DNA from: CAYMJA01 sp964391095
Lineage (GTDB): Bacteria > Patescibacteriota > Minisyncoccia > Minisyncoccales > GWA2-38-27
DNA length: 45,887 nt
Direction of reading: 5' to 3'
Assembly (NCBI GenBank): GCA_964391095.1
Contig: CAYMJA010000005.1
Location: 1-45,887, forward strand
The position numbers were made by a program, and so were the translations under genes. A model generated the notes under the pieces. It was not told the origin of the DNA and made no database searches. It was given only the letters and a program-made list of their open reading frames with translations. Of the stretch, positions 12,255-20,716 are shown piece by piece. Each line of letters begins with the position of its first letter. Position 1 is the first letter of the stretch.

Positions 12255-13076
12255 ATGGAAAATAAAGAAGAGGGAAATAAAGAAGAACTAAATTCACTGA
12301 AAGCAGCATTCTGCGCCTTTGATAAGGGAATCATATCGGAAAAGGACTTCCGTAGAATTTTAGCTTCTGCATCAACAGATGTTCTAACCCGGTTCCTTAG
12401 GGCATACAACCATGACTATGATTCTCAGTTTAGCCGTTTAGGAACGCTTATTGTCCTGGAGTTGGGAAGAAAAAAGGACGAAAAGGCAGATGAAGCCCTT
12501 GTTTTTGCTGCCAGCGGCGACGAATTTACATACTCTCCAATAAAAAGCAATGCCCTTGGTATTTTGGGAGGGCGCATGAAAACCTGGAGGCCCAACGAGC
12601 TTGCTCGTGCTGCCACAGAAGGGGGTTACGATGTGGCAGACATTGCTCTTCAAATCCTGGGAAAAGAGAAAGTTGAAAAACTTGTGAAATCAGATCCCGA
12701 GTTGGCTGTGGTAGCTTTTGAGCATGACCGCGTAATGTTTGACAAAACATTAAATGCTGTTTTCGAATCCCTCGAAGAACATGAACTCGCCTTCCTTATT
12801 ATGGAACACCCCAACCACAAAGTCAGAGGGTGGGCTATTCACTATTCTAAGGGGAGAATGGGGAAAGATATCGGAGAAGCTCTTTTGCACGCTGCCACTC
12901 AGGATGAGAACAGGATAGTAAGATCTCGTGCTTTTGATGAATTGAAAAAGCACATGCCTGGTTGGGATCTACAAAAACTCATCTCCGCTGCCATGATGGG
13001 AAACTTTGATGTTACAGAACTTGTTCTCTTTATTCTGGAAAAAGAAAAAGCAAGAGAAGTAATCCTAGGCCGATAG
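12255..13076 (+). CDS. HEAT-like helical repeat protein, 273 aa
   Basis: The ATG follows AGAAAGGAGGTGATTGAT, a near-perfect ribosome site. The protein is all helical, with repeated units such as ADEALVFAASGDE, NELARAATEGGYDVADIAL and GEALLHAATQDENRIVRSRAF, which look like degenerate HEAT or PBS-lyase-type repeats. No signal peptide and no cysteine-rich or catalytic motif, so it is likely a cytoplasmic scaffold. It is the one clearly non-secreted product among the 9.6-20.6 kb cassettes. Its stop codon lies inside its own terminator stem. Confidence 0.65.
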   Translation: MENKEEGNKEELNSLKAAFCAFDKGIISEKDFRRILASASTDVLTRFLRAYNHDYDSQFSRLGTLIVLELGRKKDEKADEALVFAASGDEFTYSPIKSNALGILGGRMKTWRPNELARAATEGGYDVADIALQILGKEKVEKLVKSDPELAVVAFEHDRVMFDKTLNAVFESLEEHELAFLIMEHPNHKVRGWAIHYSKGRMGKDIGEALLHAATQDENRIVRSRAFDELKKHMPGWDLQKLISAAMMGNFDVTELVLFILEKEKAREVILGR

Positions 13077-13098
13077 AAACCTATCGGCCCATCTTTTT
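13068..13098 (+). terminator. Terminator overlapping the stop codon of the HEAT-like gene
   Basis: GGCCGATAG, loop AAA, CTATCGGCC (13068-13089), then CATCTTTTT. The TAG of the gene is part of the stem. Confidence 0.7.
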
Positions 13099-13104
13099 CC
13101 AAAA

Positions 13105-13413
13105 TTTAATGAGGCGGAAAGCAATGTTCTGACTGTTCTGGAAAATCCTGCTTCAAAAGGCATTCACAACATAGTCTTCACCGGCGGAGTTCTCGAGGGA
13201 AGCAGATACTATTTTGGGACACTTTGCTCCGTAGTTCTGAGAAGATTTAAAGCCCATTGGGATGCTCCAAAAATTAGATGCATAAAACCAAAGGGCCACG
13301 CCGTGCTTGGAGCACTGATAATGGCTGCAACCAATGCCGGAATTGAAGTCAATGATGACTTCATCTCTGCGCTTCTGGAAAGTTGGGACAGGGTCAAGCG
13401 TGCTAACGCATGA
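13105..13413 (+). pseudogene. C-terminal remnant of a BadF/N-acetylglucosamine-kinase-type ATPase
   Basis: An open frame without any start codon ends in TGA at 13411. It reads IVFTGGVLEGSRYYFGTL, then IRCIKPKGHAVLGALIMAA, which resembles the last part of the ASKHA kinases of the BadF/BadG type (G-G-V-x-x-G, then P-x-x-G-A-L-L-A). The front two thirds are missing: upstream lies the previous gene's terminator. Codon usage still looks coding, so decay appears recent. It has no promoter or ribosome site and is presumably not translated. Confidence 0.55.
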
Positions 13414-13429
13414 TTTTGACCAGTCAATT

Positions 13430-13462
13430 AGGAGGGATTTTAAAAATTCCTCCCTTTTTTTT
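13430..13462 (+). terminator. Terminator merged with the next promoter
   Basis: GGAGGGA (13431-13437) pairs with TCCTCCC (13448-13454), T8 follows, and the last two T start TTGACA at 13461. Confidence 0.75.
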
Positions 13463-13516
13463 GACAAAAAATGGTTAATAAAGTAAAATAATCTATTGCT
13501 CTTTGAAAATTTAAAT
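13461..13516 (+). promoter_or_regulatory. Promoter and boxA-like leader of the giant lipoprotein
   Basis: TTGACA (13461-13466), 17-base spacer, TAAAAT (13484-13489), then TTGCTCTTTGAAAATTTAAA (13496-13515). Confidence 0.8.
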
Positions 13517-13558
13517 AGTCAAGAATTAAAGAAAATCTTTCAGAAAGGAGAAAGAGAA

Positions 13559-16500
13559 ATGAAGAAGCTAATGGTTGTTTTGGGAATGTTAGTTTTAGTT
13601 GTGCTATCAGGTTGCGGCAAAAGCACAGAAAAGGCCATAATTGGCAAATGGAAAGAAGTAGATAGCACCGAAACGATAGAGTTTTTTAAAGACGGGACAG
13701 TAACAGTAATTGATAAAGGAATGTCTATGTCGGGGAACTATAAGTTTGTAGGCAAGAACCGGATAAAAATGGAACTCGGCGGCTTAGGAGCTTTAATGGG
13801 ACCGATTGTTTCCAAGATATCTATTTCTGGAAACGAATTGAGTATGACTATGCCTGATGGAAAAATTGAAAGATATCAGAGATTGAAAAAATCAAGCAGT
13901 ATAGAGAAAAAAAGGAAAGTATTTAACAGGCGTAGAGAAAAGAAAACAAAAGAGCAAACTCAAGTTTTAAAGCCGATGCCAGAAAAAAAAGCTCCATTTT
14001 TTGAAGTTAAGTTTTCTTGGGGAAAATTTCGAATTGGAGATTTCTCTGTTGCTCTTAACTATCTAGACCGTGAACCGAGCAAAGCAAATTTGTATTTCGC
14101 TATTACGAAAGTTAAGCATACCGGTTCAGAAATTGGACCTGTAGCGATAACTTTAACCGATGACCATGAAAACAACTACTATGGTTCGCTTAATATTACT
14201 CCTTGTGATGATTTTCCTATTCGTTTGCTTCCAAAGAATTTCGCTTGGATAAGAAAAGTAAGCATAACTATGCCAAAGGCAGCTCCGATTGAGAGGATTC
14301 AGTTAGAAGACGGCAAAAAAATAGCATTCAAAAAGCTTAAGATAGTTAAGCTCAGATTTAAATCAGATTTTGGGAAAGCTCTTTTGCGGCCAGGAAAATC
14401 CGCTCCTGTAGGAAAGTTTCTTTTTTTTACTACCAATGGGATTATACCTGACCTTTATACCTGGGCCCTTTCAGTGACTGTAGAAAATAAGGAATATAAC
14501 GAATTAAGAGCTGATGTGAAATGCGCTATCCAATTTACTGATGGGACGATTAGTTCTCTAGGGTTACCAGTAAGTGTAGCAATCCCCGGATTATCCAAAA
14601 AGACAGTCCAAATAAAGCTTCGTTCTTTGCAAGATAGAAAAGTACCTCAATTAAAAACATTACTAATATTCTATCGTGATTATAACTCTGGCCAAACAAC
14701 TCTTAAATTATGGCCAATTTCCGACAAGAACTTGCCTCCTCGGGTAGGACAGGGAGCAAAAGAGGAAATCTTTATTGATGCCTATCAACGCAATGGCGGT
14801 CGTGAGCGTATGGAAAATCCTGTTGAATTGCCTCGTTGGTACGTTGGAGTGATTAGACCAAAGGATGAGCAGGACTTACTAATTCAGAGATTTCCAAAAG
14901 CCATTATTGTTTGGGACAAACAGCATTATGCTTCAAGGGCTTATGTTTTAAAAGGGCCTATTTTGAAGAAATATATAGAATTGGGAGGTCCATATCATTG
15001 CTCCGAGAGCCAGAAAGCTCTTTTCTTGGGCGCGCCAACCAGTGAACTAAAACCCTGCAAATCCGCTTTTGGTACCAAAGGTAACTTTGTTGCCTTTAAG
15101 GGCGGAGCGATATTTTTGCAAAATAATCGAACTTTTGTTCTTATGGGCAAAATAGGCCAGAAATGGGATGAACAAGAAGATGCCTTAGGTTTTCCTATTA
15201 GCGATATTCAACCTACTGTTTCCGATGTTCTCGGTTCTGACAACAAGGGCTGGGTTCAGGAATTTGAAGGCGGTTATATTTACTACATCACGAAAGGCGA
15301 ACAGGTAGGACAGGTTTTTGGAATATCTGGAACTATAGCGAAAATATACTCAAAAGCAAGTTGGCTTGGTCTTCCCATATCAGATACTTATAGTAGTCCG
15401 GAGACAGGCCACGATCAGTGTGATTTCGAGAAGGGCTATATAGCAAGCTCTGACGGAAAAACATTTCAGGTATTCCACTATGAGCCGGGTGTGATTGCCT
15501 TCGTTTCTGACAGAGACGGCAATAAAGAAATATATCTAACAGATGCCAGTGGTAGAAAACAAACAAATTTCACCAACAACCCATCTGACGATTGGTGTCC
15601 AGCTTGGTCACCCGATGGAAAAAAAATTGCTTTTGTGTCTAATAGAGGTGGCAAAGAAGGCATATATCTTATGAACGTAGATGGTAACGATCAAAGATTT
15701 TTGACGGCTGGAAAAGAACCCTCTTGGTTTCCCGATGGCGAGAAAATTATATTCTCGAAACCTATGACTTTTATTAGAAAGATTGTGTGGGAAACAAAGA
15801 AAGAGTCGTTGAAGCGAATATTTGCTATAAAAATTGATGGAACCGAGATTAGACAAATTTCTCCCGATGCTAGCACTGCAGAGATTGACGACTTTAAATG
15901 GCTACTAAGGAGACATTTCGTTGCGCCGGTGGTTTCGCCAGACGGCTCTAAAATAGCGTTTGCTGGGGGAGACTGGGGGAGTGGACATCCTTACAGTATT
16001 AATTTAATGAACATAGATGGAAAGCATGTGGAGAGCTTATCGAAACGGTTAGGAGAAAAATCGCAAAGCGGGGCAAATCCTTCTTGGTCTCCTGACGGCA
16101 CGAGAATCGCTTTCAGGTGTGACAGGGGCTATGATGGTCCAATTGGTAATGTGGGACGTATTCACATCGCCGACCTTAAAAAGTCACTAATTTCCGACCC
16201 ATATTTAAAGGTTATTTGGCGTTGTAGTGGACTGGACTGGTCGTCCGACGGTTCATCTCTTGTGTTCTCTGGGTATAAAGAAACAGGATATACATACACG
16301 GGAACTGTCGATATTTACATTGTGCGTCCCGGTTTAAAGGTCATTCGTAAGATAACTAAAGGGCAAGGGAATAACTATGATCCATCATGGACAACCGGGA
16401 AACAGGAAGGAAAAACAAAGATAGTTTCTAAAAAGAGAAGTGTTCCGAGCGAGAAGATATCAGAAATTAGTATTCCGGGCAAGTATATTCTGGAAACAGT

Positions 16501-16999
16501 TAATTCTAAAGGAAAGCGATTAAGTTGGGAGCCCGGAGCAATGTTCCTTAAAAAAGACGGTGTTGTTTCAGCTCAATATTCTGGCAGATGGAAAATTGAA
16601 GGTAATTTGATAAACTTCTATGAAGAAAGCAAGAAAGTAGGAAAAGGAAAACTCTCCAGTATTGCTATAGAGAATTGGTCGGTCTATGACGAGCCATCTT
16701 GGTCTGCCAATAAGATTGTTCCCCAAAATGGAGCAACAATAATTAAGCAATCTTCAGGAGAAAATATAGTGTTTAGTGCTTATCTTTCTCCGCAAAATAA
16801 TTCTTTTGACTTAAAGTTAAAAGAAGATGGCACGTTTTTAATGAAAGGAATTTTGAAAGAAACCTGGAAAATTGAAAATGGAACTTTCCAGATTTATAGA
16901 GGCGGCAGAAAAACTGATTTCAGCGACGGAAGAATTGATGGCAATAACGTAGTATTTAAGTTTGAAGACGGTTTTCTTCGACTCACAAGACAAGATTAA
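13559..16999 (+). CDS. Multidomain lipoprotein with LGFP-like repeats and TolB-type propeller, 1146 aa
   Basis: ATG after AGAAAGGAGAAAGAGAA. Signal peptide with lipobox L-S-G-C at about residue 20. Domains in order: a lipocalin-like strand domain with IIGKWKEV (25-115); a basic linker; an unassigned beta-rich region (150-430); LGFP-type repeats with GAPTSELKP (~490), ALGFPISD (~541) and WLGLPISD (~602); a TolB/PD40 propeller (643-940) with repeated WSPDGKKIAF and I-Y-L-M-N-x-D-G motifs; and two further lipocalin-like domains with GRWKIEGN and TWKIENGT (about 960-1146). TolB-like propellers and LGFP repeats both bind envelope partners, so this looks like a surface or cell-wall hub. Exact partners are unknown. 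Confidence 0.8.
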   Translation: MKKLMVVLGMLVLVVLSGCGKSTEKAIIGKWKEVDSTETIEFFKDGTVTVIDKGMSMSGNYKFVGKNRIKMELGGLGALMGPIVSKISISGNELSMTMPDGKIERYQRLKKSSSIEKKRKVFNRRREKKTKEQTQVLKPMPEKKAPFFEVKFSWGKFRIGDFSVALNYLDREPSKANLYFAITKVKHTGSEIGPVAITLTDDHENNYYGSLNITPCDDFPIRLLPKNFAWIRKVSITMPKAAPIERIQLEDGKKIAFKKLKIVKLRFKSDFGKALLRPGKSAPVGKFLFFTTNGIIPDLYTWALSVTVENKEYNELRADVKCAIQFTDGTISSLGLPVSVAIPGLSKKTVQIKLRSLQDRKVPQLKTLLIFYRDYNSGQTTLKLWPISDKNLPPRVGQGAKEEIFIDAYQRNGGRERMENPVELPRWYVGVIRPKDEQDLLIQRFPKAIIVWDKQHYASRAYVLKGPILKKYIELGGPYHCSESQKALFLGAPTSELKPCKSAFGTKGNFVAFKGGAIFLQNNRTFVLMGKIGQKWDEQEDALGFPISDIQPTVSDVLGSDNKGWVQEFEGGYIYYITKGEQVGQVFGISGTIAKIYSKASWLGLPISDTYSSPETGHDQCDFEKGYIASSDGKTFQVFHYEPGVIAFVSDRDGNKEIYLTDASGRKQTNFTNNPSDDWCPAWSPDGKKIAFVSNRGGKEGIYLMNVDGNDQRFLTAGKEPSWFPDGEKIIFSKPMTFIRKIVWETKKESLKRIFAIKIDGTEIRQISPDASTAEIDDFKWLLRRHFVAPVVSPDGSKIAFAGGDWGSGHPYSINLMNIDGKHVESLSKRLGEKSQSGANPSWSPDGTRIAFRCDRGYDGPIGNVGRIHIADLKKSLISDPYLKVIWRCSGLDWSSDGSSLVFSGYKETGYTYTGTVDIYIVRPGLKVIRKITKGQGNNYDPSWTTGKQEGKTKIVSKKRSVPSEKISEISIPGKYILETVNSKGKRLSWEPGAMFLKKDGVVSAQYSGRWKIEGNLINFYEESKKVGKGKLSSIAIENWSVYDEPSWSANKIVPQNGATIIKQSSGENIVFSAYLSPQNNSFDLKLKEDGTFLMKGILKETWKIENGTFQIYRGGRKTDFSDGRIDGNNVVFKFEDGFLRLTRQD

Positions 17000-17009
17000 A
17001 CTGACAATA

Positions 17010-17042
17010 AAAGGGCTGAATTTTCCAGCCCTTCTTTTTTTT
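17010..17042 (+). terminator. Terminator of the giant lipoprotein
   Basis: AAGGGCTG (17011-17018), loop, CAGCCCTT (17026-17033), then CTTTTTTTT. An almost identical terminator ends the next gene at 19989-20020. Confidence 0.8.
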
Positions 17043-17089
17043 CTCCAATTTTCTACAGAATCCGATAGGATATTTTTGTAGAAAAAGTT

Positions 17090-17143
17090 TTGACAAGAGC
17101 TAAAAAAATTGTAAGATTAAAATAGTACTTTGAAAACTGCATA
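17090..17143 (+). promoter_or_regulatory. Promoter and boxA-like leader of the TIG/DPBB/vWA protein
   Basis: TTGACA (17090-17095), 16-base spacer, TAAGAT (17112-17117), then TAGTACTTTGAAAACTGCAT (17123-17142). Confidence 0.7.
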
Positions 17144-17195
17144 TTAGCAGATTTGAAAGAAATGAAAATCTTGATTGAAAAGAAAGGAGAAAGAA

Positions 17196-19976
17196 ATGAA
17201 AAGATTGATGGTGTTAGGAGTACTTATAGTAGGTCTTCTGATTGGTAGGCGAGCAGATGCCTTTTTTAGGGAAGATACAATTAAAAAAACCAGCAAAGAG
17301 CTTAAGGCCTCTCAATATAAGGGTCCTCCCCACATAGACAGCATAGAGCCATCCTTAGGAGCGCCAAATATACCTATTACAATAAAGGGAAGAAATTTAG
17401 GGTCCCGCTGGGTGAGATTTGGATGGCAAACAGCCGAAGTAATAGATTACAGCGATGATAAAATTGTAGTTAGGGTTCCTCCTCCCCCTTATCGGAAGAA
17501 CAGAACAGTTAAAGTAAAAGTAGGAACACTTGAGATTAGCAATAGTCTTTTATTTACCTATAAGGATCCTGAGATAAAATCAATTTTTCCCTCTTCGGGG
17601 AAAATAGATACAGAAGTAACAATAGAGGGTCGGTATTTCGGAGTTAAGGGTATCCATTCCATCCTTCCCCATCCTACCTTTTGGGTAAAATTTGGTAAAT
17701 CTTGCGTTGGGCTTGATATAAAAATATGGGAAGACAAAAAGATAGTTGTAAAAGCCCCTTCGGATTATGGAACAGGCAAATTAGATGAGAGAATGACGAA
17801 GTGGATGATAAAATTTGCTATCGCTGGAGCTACTGGGGGGATAACTATTCCCGAGTTTGTTCTTGATGTTATTAAAGACCTTGCCACGAGTGGGGTAAGG
17901 ATACCTCCGGGAAAAAGTAAAATATTAGTAGATGTAGCAATAAGAACTCCTGTCGGAACAAGCAATACCAAAGTATTTACCTATCAGCTTTCAGATGAGA
18001 ATTTGCCACCCGAGGGGGAGGAAGAAGTCCCAGAACATTTAATCTTTGCTGTGTATGCTACCCGGGCGGGACATGTTGGTGATAAAACTGCAAATGGGCA
18101 TCTGATTCAATCCAACGATCATTTTGTAGCCCTACCTTCAAATAAAGTCCTTTGCAGCAAAGGAGGCCGCCAGTTTGAGGTACGCATTACTTACCAAGGA
18201 AAGTCTGTAATAGCCCCGGTATGGGATGTGGGTCCCTGGAATATCTATGATAATTATTGGGAACCTGAACTCAAAAGAGAGATTTACGACCATCTTCGTT
18301 TTGGAGGTCAACCTGGGCTTGGTCAAGGAATTCCAGAGGCTCAAGCAGCCAAGTTGAATAATTATAACAAAGGATTTAGTGGAGATTTTTTGCCCCATAA
18401 ACTTCCTCAAGGTCAGTATGTTAAAAGTCCTGCTGGGATTGATTTAGCCGATGGCACCTGGAATGATCTTGGAATGACTGACAATGATTGGGTAACAGTA
18501 GAGTTTTTGTGGACTATCTCTAAACCGGTTAGTCCTGAAGAAGGACTGGTTACAGCTTTGGTAATAGACAGGTCGGGTAGTATGAGGGGAGAGAAAATTA
18601 AAAAAGCCAAGATTGCTGCTTATATTTATGTTAATACCAGCCAACCGGGAAGAGATTCAGTTTCATTGGCAGCTTTTTCCAGTGATGGCAAAAGTATCGC
18701 TGAACCGATTTCCATAAATAATGAAGGAAAAGAGATTCTAAAAAAAGATATTTCTTCTCTTTCAGCCGGAGGAAATACCAATGTTGGCTCAGGATTAACT
18801 ATAGCTCTTGGTCATCTTTCTTCTTCTAATCGGAAAGATAAGAAAGCAGTTCTAATATCTGATGGCAGGCATAATACCGGTACCTATAAGCCGGAAGTTG
18901 CTGAGTTTCAAAAAAGAGGATGGCCAATTTATACGGTGGCTTTTGGCGGAGACGCTGACCGAGAAATGCTTAACTGGATTGCCAATCAAACTGGTGGCCA
19001 GTCCCTCGCGCTTGATATGGCTAATATAGGCAGCGGTTATCACAAGATTAATGTTATGGCTCACAACGGCTCGATTTACCGCAGTTACAATGATTTTATT
19101 CGGCCGGGGCAAAAATTAACTTATAATATTCCGGTTGAGCCAGATATGAAAAGGGTGGGATTTTTCACCAACTGGCAGGGAAGCAAAATGGAGACAATTC
19201 TCTTTTCTCCCAGCAAAACGATGATAAATCGCTCCAATATCAGTAATCAGGGAAGATTTATTGAGGGAGAAACCCACAGTTGCTTTGAGATAGATAACCC
19301 TCAGTGCGGTAATTGGCAGGCCATTATTGCCGGATATGACCTTCCCTCAAAAGGAGAACAGGTTAATTTTCACTCCTTTTGCCAGTCAGATATTTTTTCC
19401 AATGTTTTGAGCTTTCAGCCCAGATATTCTCAAAATCAGGAAGTTCAAATTGGAGTAAAGTTAGCTGAAGTGATAAATGGTCGTCTTTCACCTTTAAGAG
19501 GAGCTCAACCTACAGCTGAAATCAGAAAACCTTCTCCTTCTTTGGAAAAGTTTATTTCTAAGGTTAAAGGAAATAGATTACAGTCCCGGGATATTTTTAC
19601 AATTTTCCAGGAGGTTTCCGGATTTACTGGAAAAATTACTCTTTATGACGATGGGCTTCATAAAGATGTTAGGCCTGGAGACGGGATTTATGCTAATAGT
19701 TACAAGGATACCACTATCAATGGTCCCTATCTGGTTACCATTAATTTTCAGGGTTATACTGCTCAAGGGATGCCGGTTAAAAGAACTCTTCAAGAATCTT
19801 TTCAGGTCGGACCCATTGAACAAAATTCTTTTACTGTCAGCGATTTTCTTAACTTGATAAACCAGCAGGGCAATAACAGACAGGCGCCTAGATATATACC
19901 TGGCCAAGAGCCAGAGGAGATAAAACCTGATGAGATTATAAAGAATCTGCTTGGCCAATTTTTAAAACAGAAATAA
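17196..19976 (+). CDS. Secreted TIG - double-psi barrel - vWA protein, 926 aa
   Basis: ATG after AAAGGAGAAAGAA. The signal peptide ends R-A-D-A, then FF (type I cleavage; no lipobox). Two IPT/TIG domains begin at PPHIDSIEPSLG (~43) and DPEIKSIFPSSG (~124). Residues ~283-438 form a barrel-like domain with VITYQGKSV-like strands, DVGPWN and GIDLADGTWNDLG, as in RlpA/3D-type proteins. A vWA domain (~451-620) has a full MIDAS: DRSGS (~457), NTNVG (~527) and SDGRHN (~554). The C-terminal 300 residues are beta-sandwich-like, with DDGLHKDVRPGDGIY. TIG and vWA domains mediate adhesion, so a role in contact with host cells or matrix is plausible. Confidence 0.85.
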   Translation: MKRLMVLGVLIVGLLIGRRADAFFREDTIKKTSKELKASQYKGPPHIDSIEPSLGAPNIPITIKGRNLGSRWVRFGWQTAEVIDYSDDKIVVRVPPPPYRKNRTVKVKVGTLEISNSLLFTYKDPEIKSIFPSSGKIDTEVTIEGRYFGVKGIHSILPHPTFWVKFGKSCVGLDIKIWEDKKIVVKAPSDYGTGKLDERMTKWMIKFAIAGATGGITIPEFVLDVIKDLATSGVRIPPGKSKILVDVAIRTPVGTSNTKVFTYQLSDENLPPEGEEEVPEHLIFAVYATRAGHVGDKTANGHLIQSNDHFVALPSNKVLCSKGGRQFEVRITYQGKSVIAPVWDVGPWNIYDNYWEPELKREIYDHLRFGGQPGLGQGIPEAQAAKLNNYNKGFSGDFLPHKLPQGQYVKSPAGIDLADGTWNDLGMTDNDWVTVEFLWTISKPVSPEEGLVTALVIDRSGSMRGEKIKKAKIAAYIYVNTSQPGRDSVSLAAFSSDGKSIAEPISINNEGKEILKKDISSLSAGGNTNVGSGLTIALGHLSSSNRKDKKAVLISDGRHNTGTYKPEVAEFQKRGWPIYTVAFGGDADREMLNWIANQTGGQSLALDMANIGSGYHKINVMAHNGSIYRSYNDFIRPGQKLTYNIPVEPDMKRVGFFTNWQGSKMETILFSPSKTMINRSNISNQGRFIEGETHSCFEIDNPQCGNWQAIIAGYDLPSKGEQVNFHSFCQSDIFSNVLSFQPRYSQNQEVQIGVKLAEVINGRLSPLRGAQPTAEIRKPSPSLEKFISKVKGNRLQSRDIFTIFQEVSGFTGKITLYDDGLHKDVRPGDGIYANSYKDTTINGPYLVTINFQGYTAQGMPVKRTLQESFQVGPIEQNSFTVSDFLNLINQQGNNRQAPRYIPGQEPEEIKPDEIIKNLLGQFLKQK

Positions 19977-19988
19977 AAATTAACAATA

Positions 19989-20020
19989 AAAGGGCTGGAA
20001 AATCCAGCCCTTCTTTTTTT
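19989..20020 (+). terminator. Terminator of the TIG/DPBB/vWA protein
   Basis: AAGGGCTGG pairs with CCAGCCCTT, followed by CTTTTTTT; a close copy of the terminator at 17010. Confidence 0.8.
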
Positions 20021-20050
20021 GAGGTTTTACGACCGACCTTAAACAAAAAC

Positions 20051-20078
20051 TTGACAAACTTGCCTGAATTGATAAAAT
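20051..20078 (+). promoter_or_regulatory. Promoter of the glycine-zipper lipoprotein
   Basis: TTGACA (20051-20056), 16-base spacer, TAAAAT (20073-20078). The leader has AGTGCTGAGAACAGC at 20084, at best a degenerate boxA. Confidence 0.7.
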
Positions 20079-20163
20079 AAAGTTAGTGCTGAGAACAGCT
20101 TATGTTAAGTTTAGCGAAGCGTTTCTCAGTTTTGATAACTAAAAAAGGAAAGGAGAGATAAAA

Positions 20164-20586
20164 ATGAAGAAGATGGTAACTCTGGGACTGATTGTCTTAA
20201 TGGTGGTTATTTCCACTAGCTGCGCAACTAAGGGTCGGACAGGTGCTCTACTCGGTTCCGTGCTCGGAGCAGGTACTGGAGCAATTATCGGTCACCGATC
20301 AGGCCATGCAGCTGAAGGCGCTCTTGCTGGCGGTGCTCTCGGAGGAATCGGCGGTTATGTTGTAGGCAATGAGATGGATAAAGGCCAAGCCAAACAAACA
20401 ACCCAACAAGATATTGAAGCTGCTAGGCAAGCCGCCAATACTACTGTGGTTAATATTCATAACAGCAACGGAAGCATTACTCCGGTAGTAATAAAGCAAG
20501 TAGGAGGGAGATGGATAGGGCCTCGCGGAGAGGAATATATCTCTTGTCCCACCGAAGAACAGTTGAAACCAGTTTATGGATTCTAA
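20164..20586 (+). CDS. Glycine-zipper (2TM/Rick_17kDa-like) lipoprotein, 140 aa
   Basis: Signal peptide with lipobox S-T-S-C at about residue 20. Residues 26-75 form a glycine zipper: GALLGSVLGAGTGAIIGHRSG and GALAGGALGGIGGYVVG, the two small-residue helices of the 17-kDa surface antigen/SlyB-like family. The C-terminal 50 residues are polar, with VVIKQVGGRWIGPRGEEYI. Such proteins insert into or coat membranes and are often highly expressed surface antigens. ATG chosen after AAAGGAAAGGAGAGATAAAA. Single-gene unit with its own terminator. Confidence 0.85.
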   Translation: MKKMVTLGLIVLMVVISTSCATKGRTGALLGSVLGAGTGAIIGHRSGHAAEGALAGGALGGIGGYVVGNEMDKGQAKQTTQQDIEAARQAANTTVVNIHNSNGSITPVVIKQVGGRWIGPRGEEYISCPTEEQLKPVYGF

Positions 20587-20608
20587 CCCAGTCCAAAAAA
20601 GCCTTCAA

Positions 20609-20649
20609 AAAGCGCGGAAGATTGATAATATCATTCGCGCTCTTTTTTT
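20609..20649 (+). terminator. Terminator merged with the next promoter
   Basis: AGCGCG (20611-20616) pairs with CGCGCT (20636-20641), with GAT/ATC pairing inside; T7 runs into TTGATA at 20648. Confidence 0.7.
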
Positions 20650-20676
20650 GATAAAAAATAATTAATTTGTTAAAAT
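20648..20676 (+). promoter_or_regulatory. Promoter of the frameshifted gene
   Basis: TTGATA (20648-20653), 17-base spacer, TAAAAT (20671-20676). Confidence 0.65.
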
Positions 20677-20716
20677 AGAATTAGTACCTTAATAAGAAGA
20701 AAGAGGGGTGATGAAA

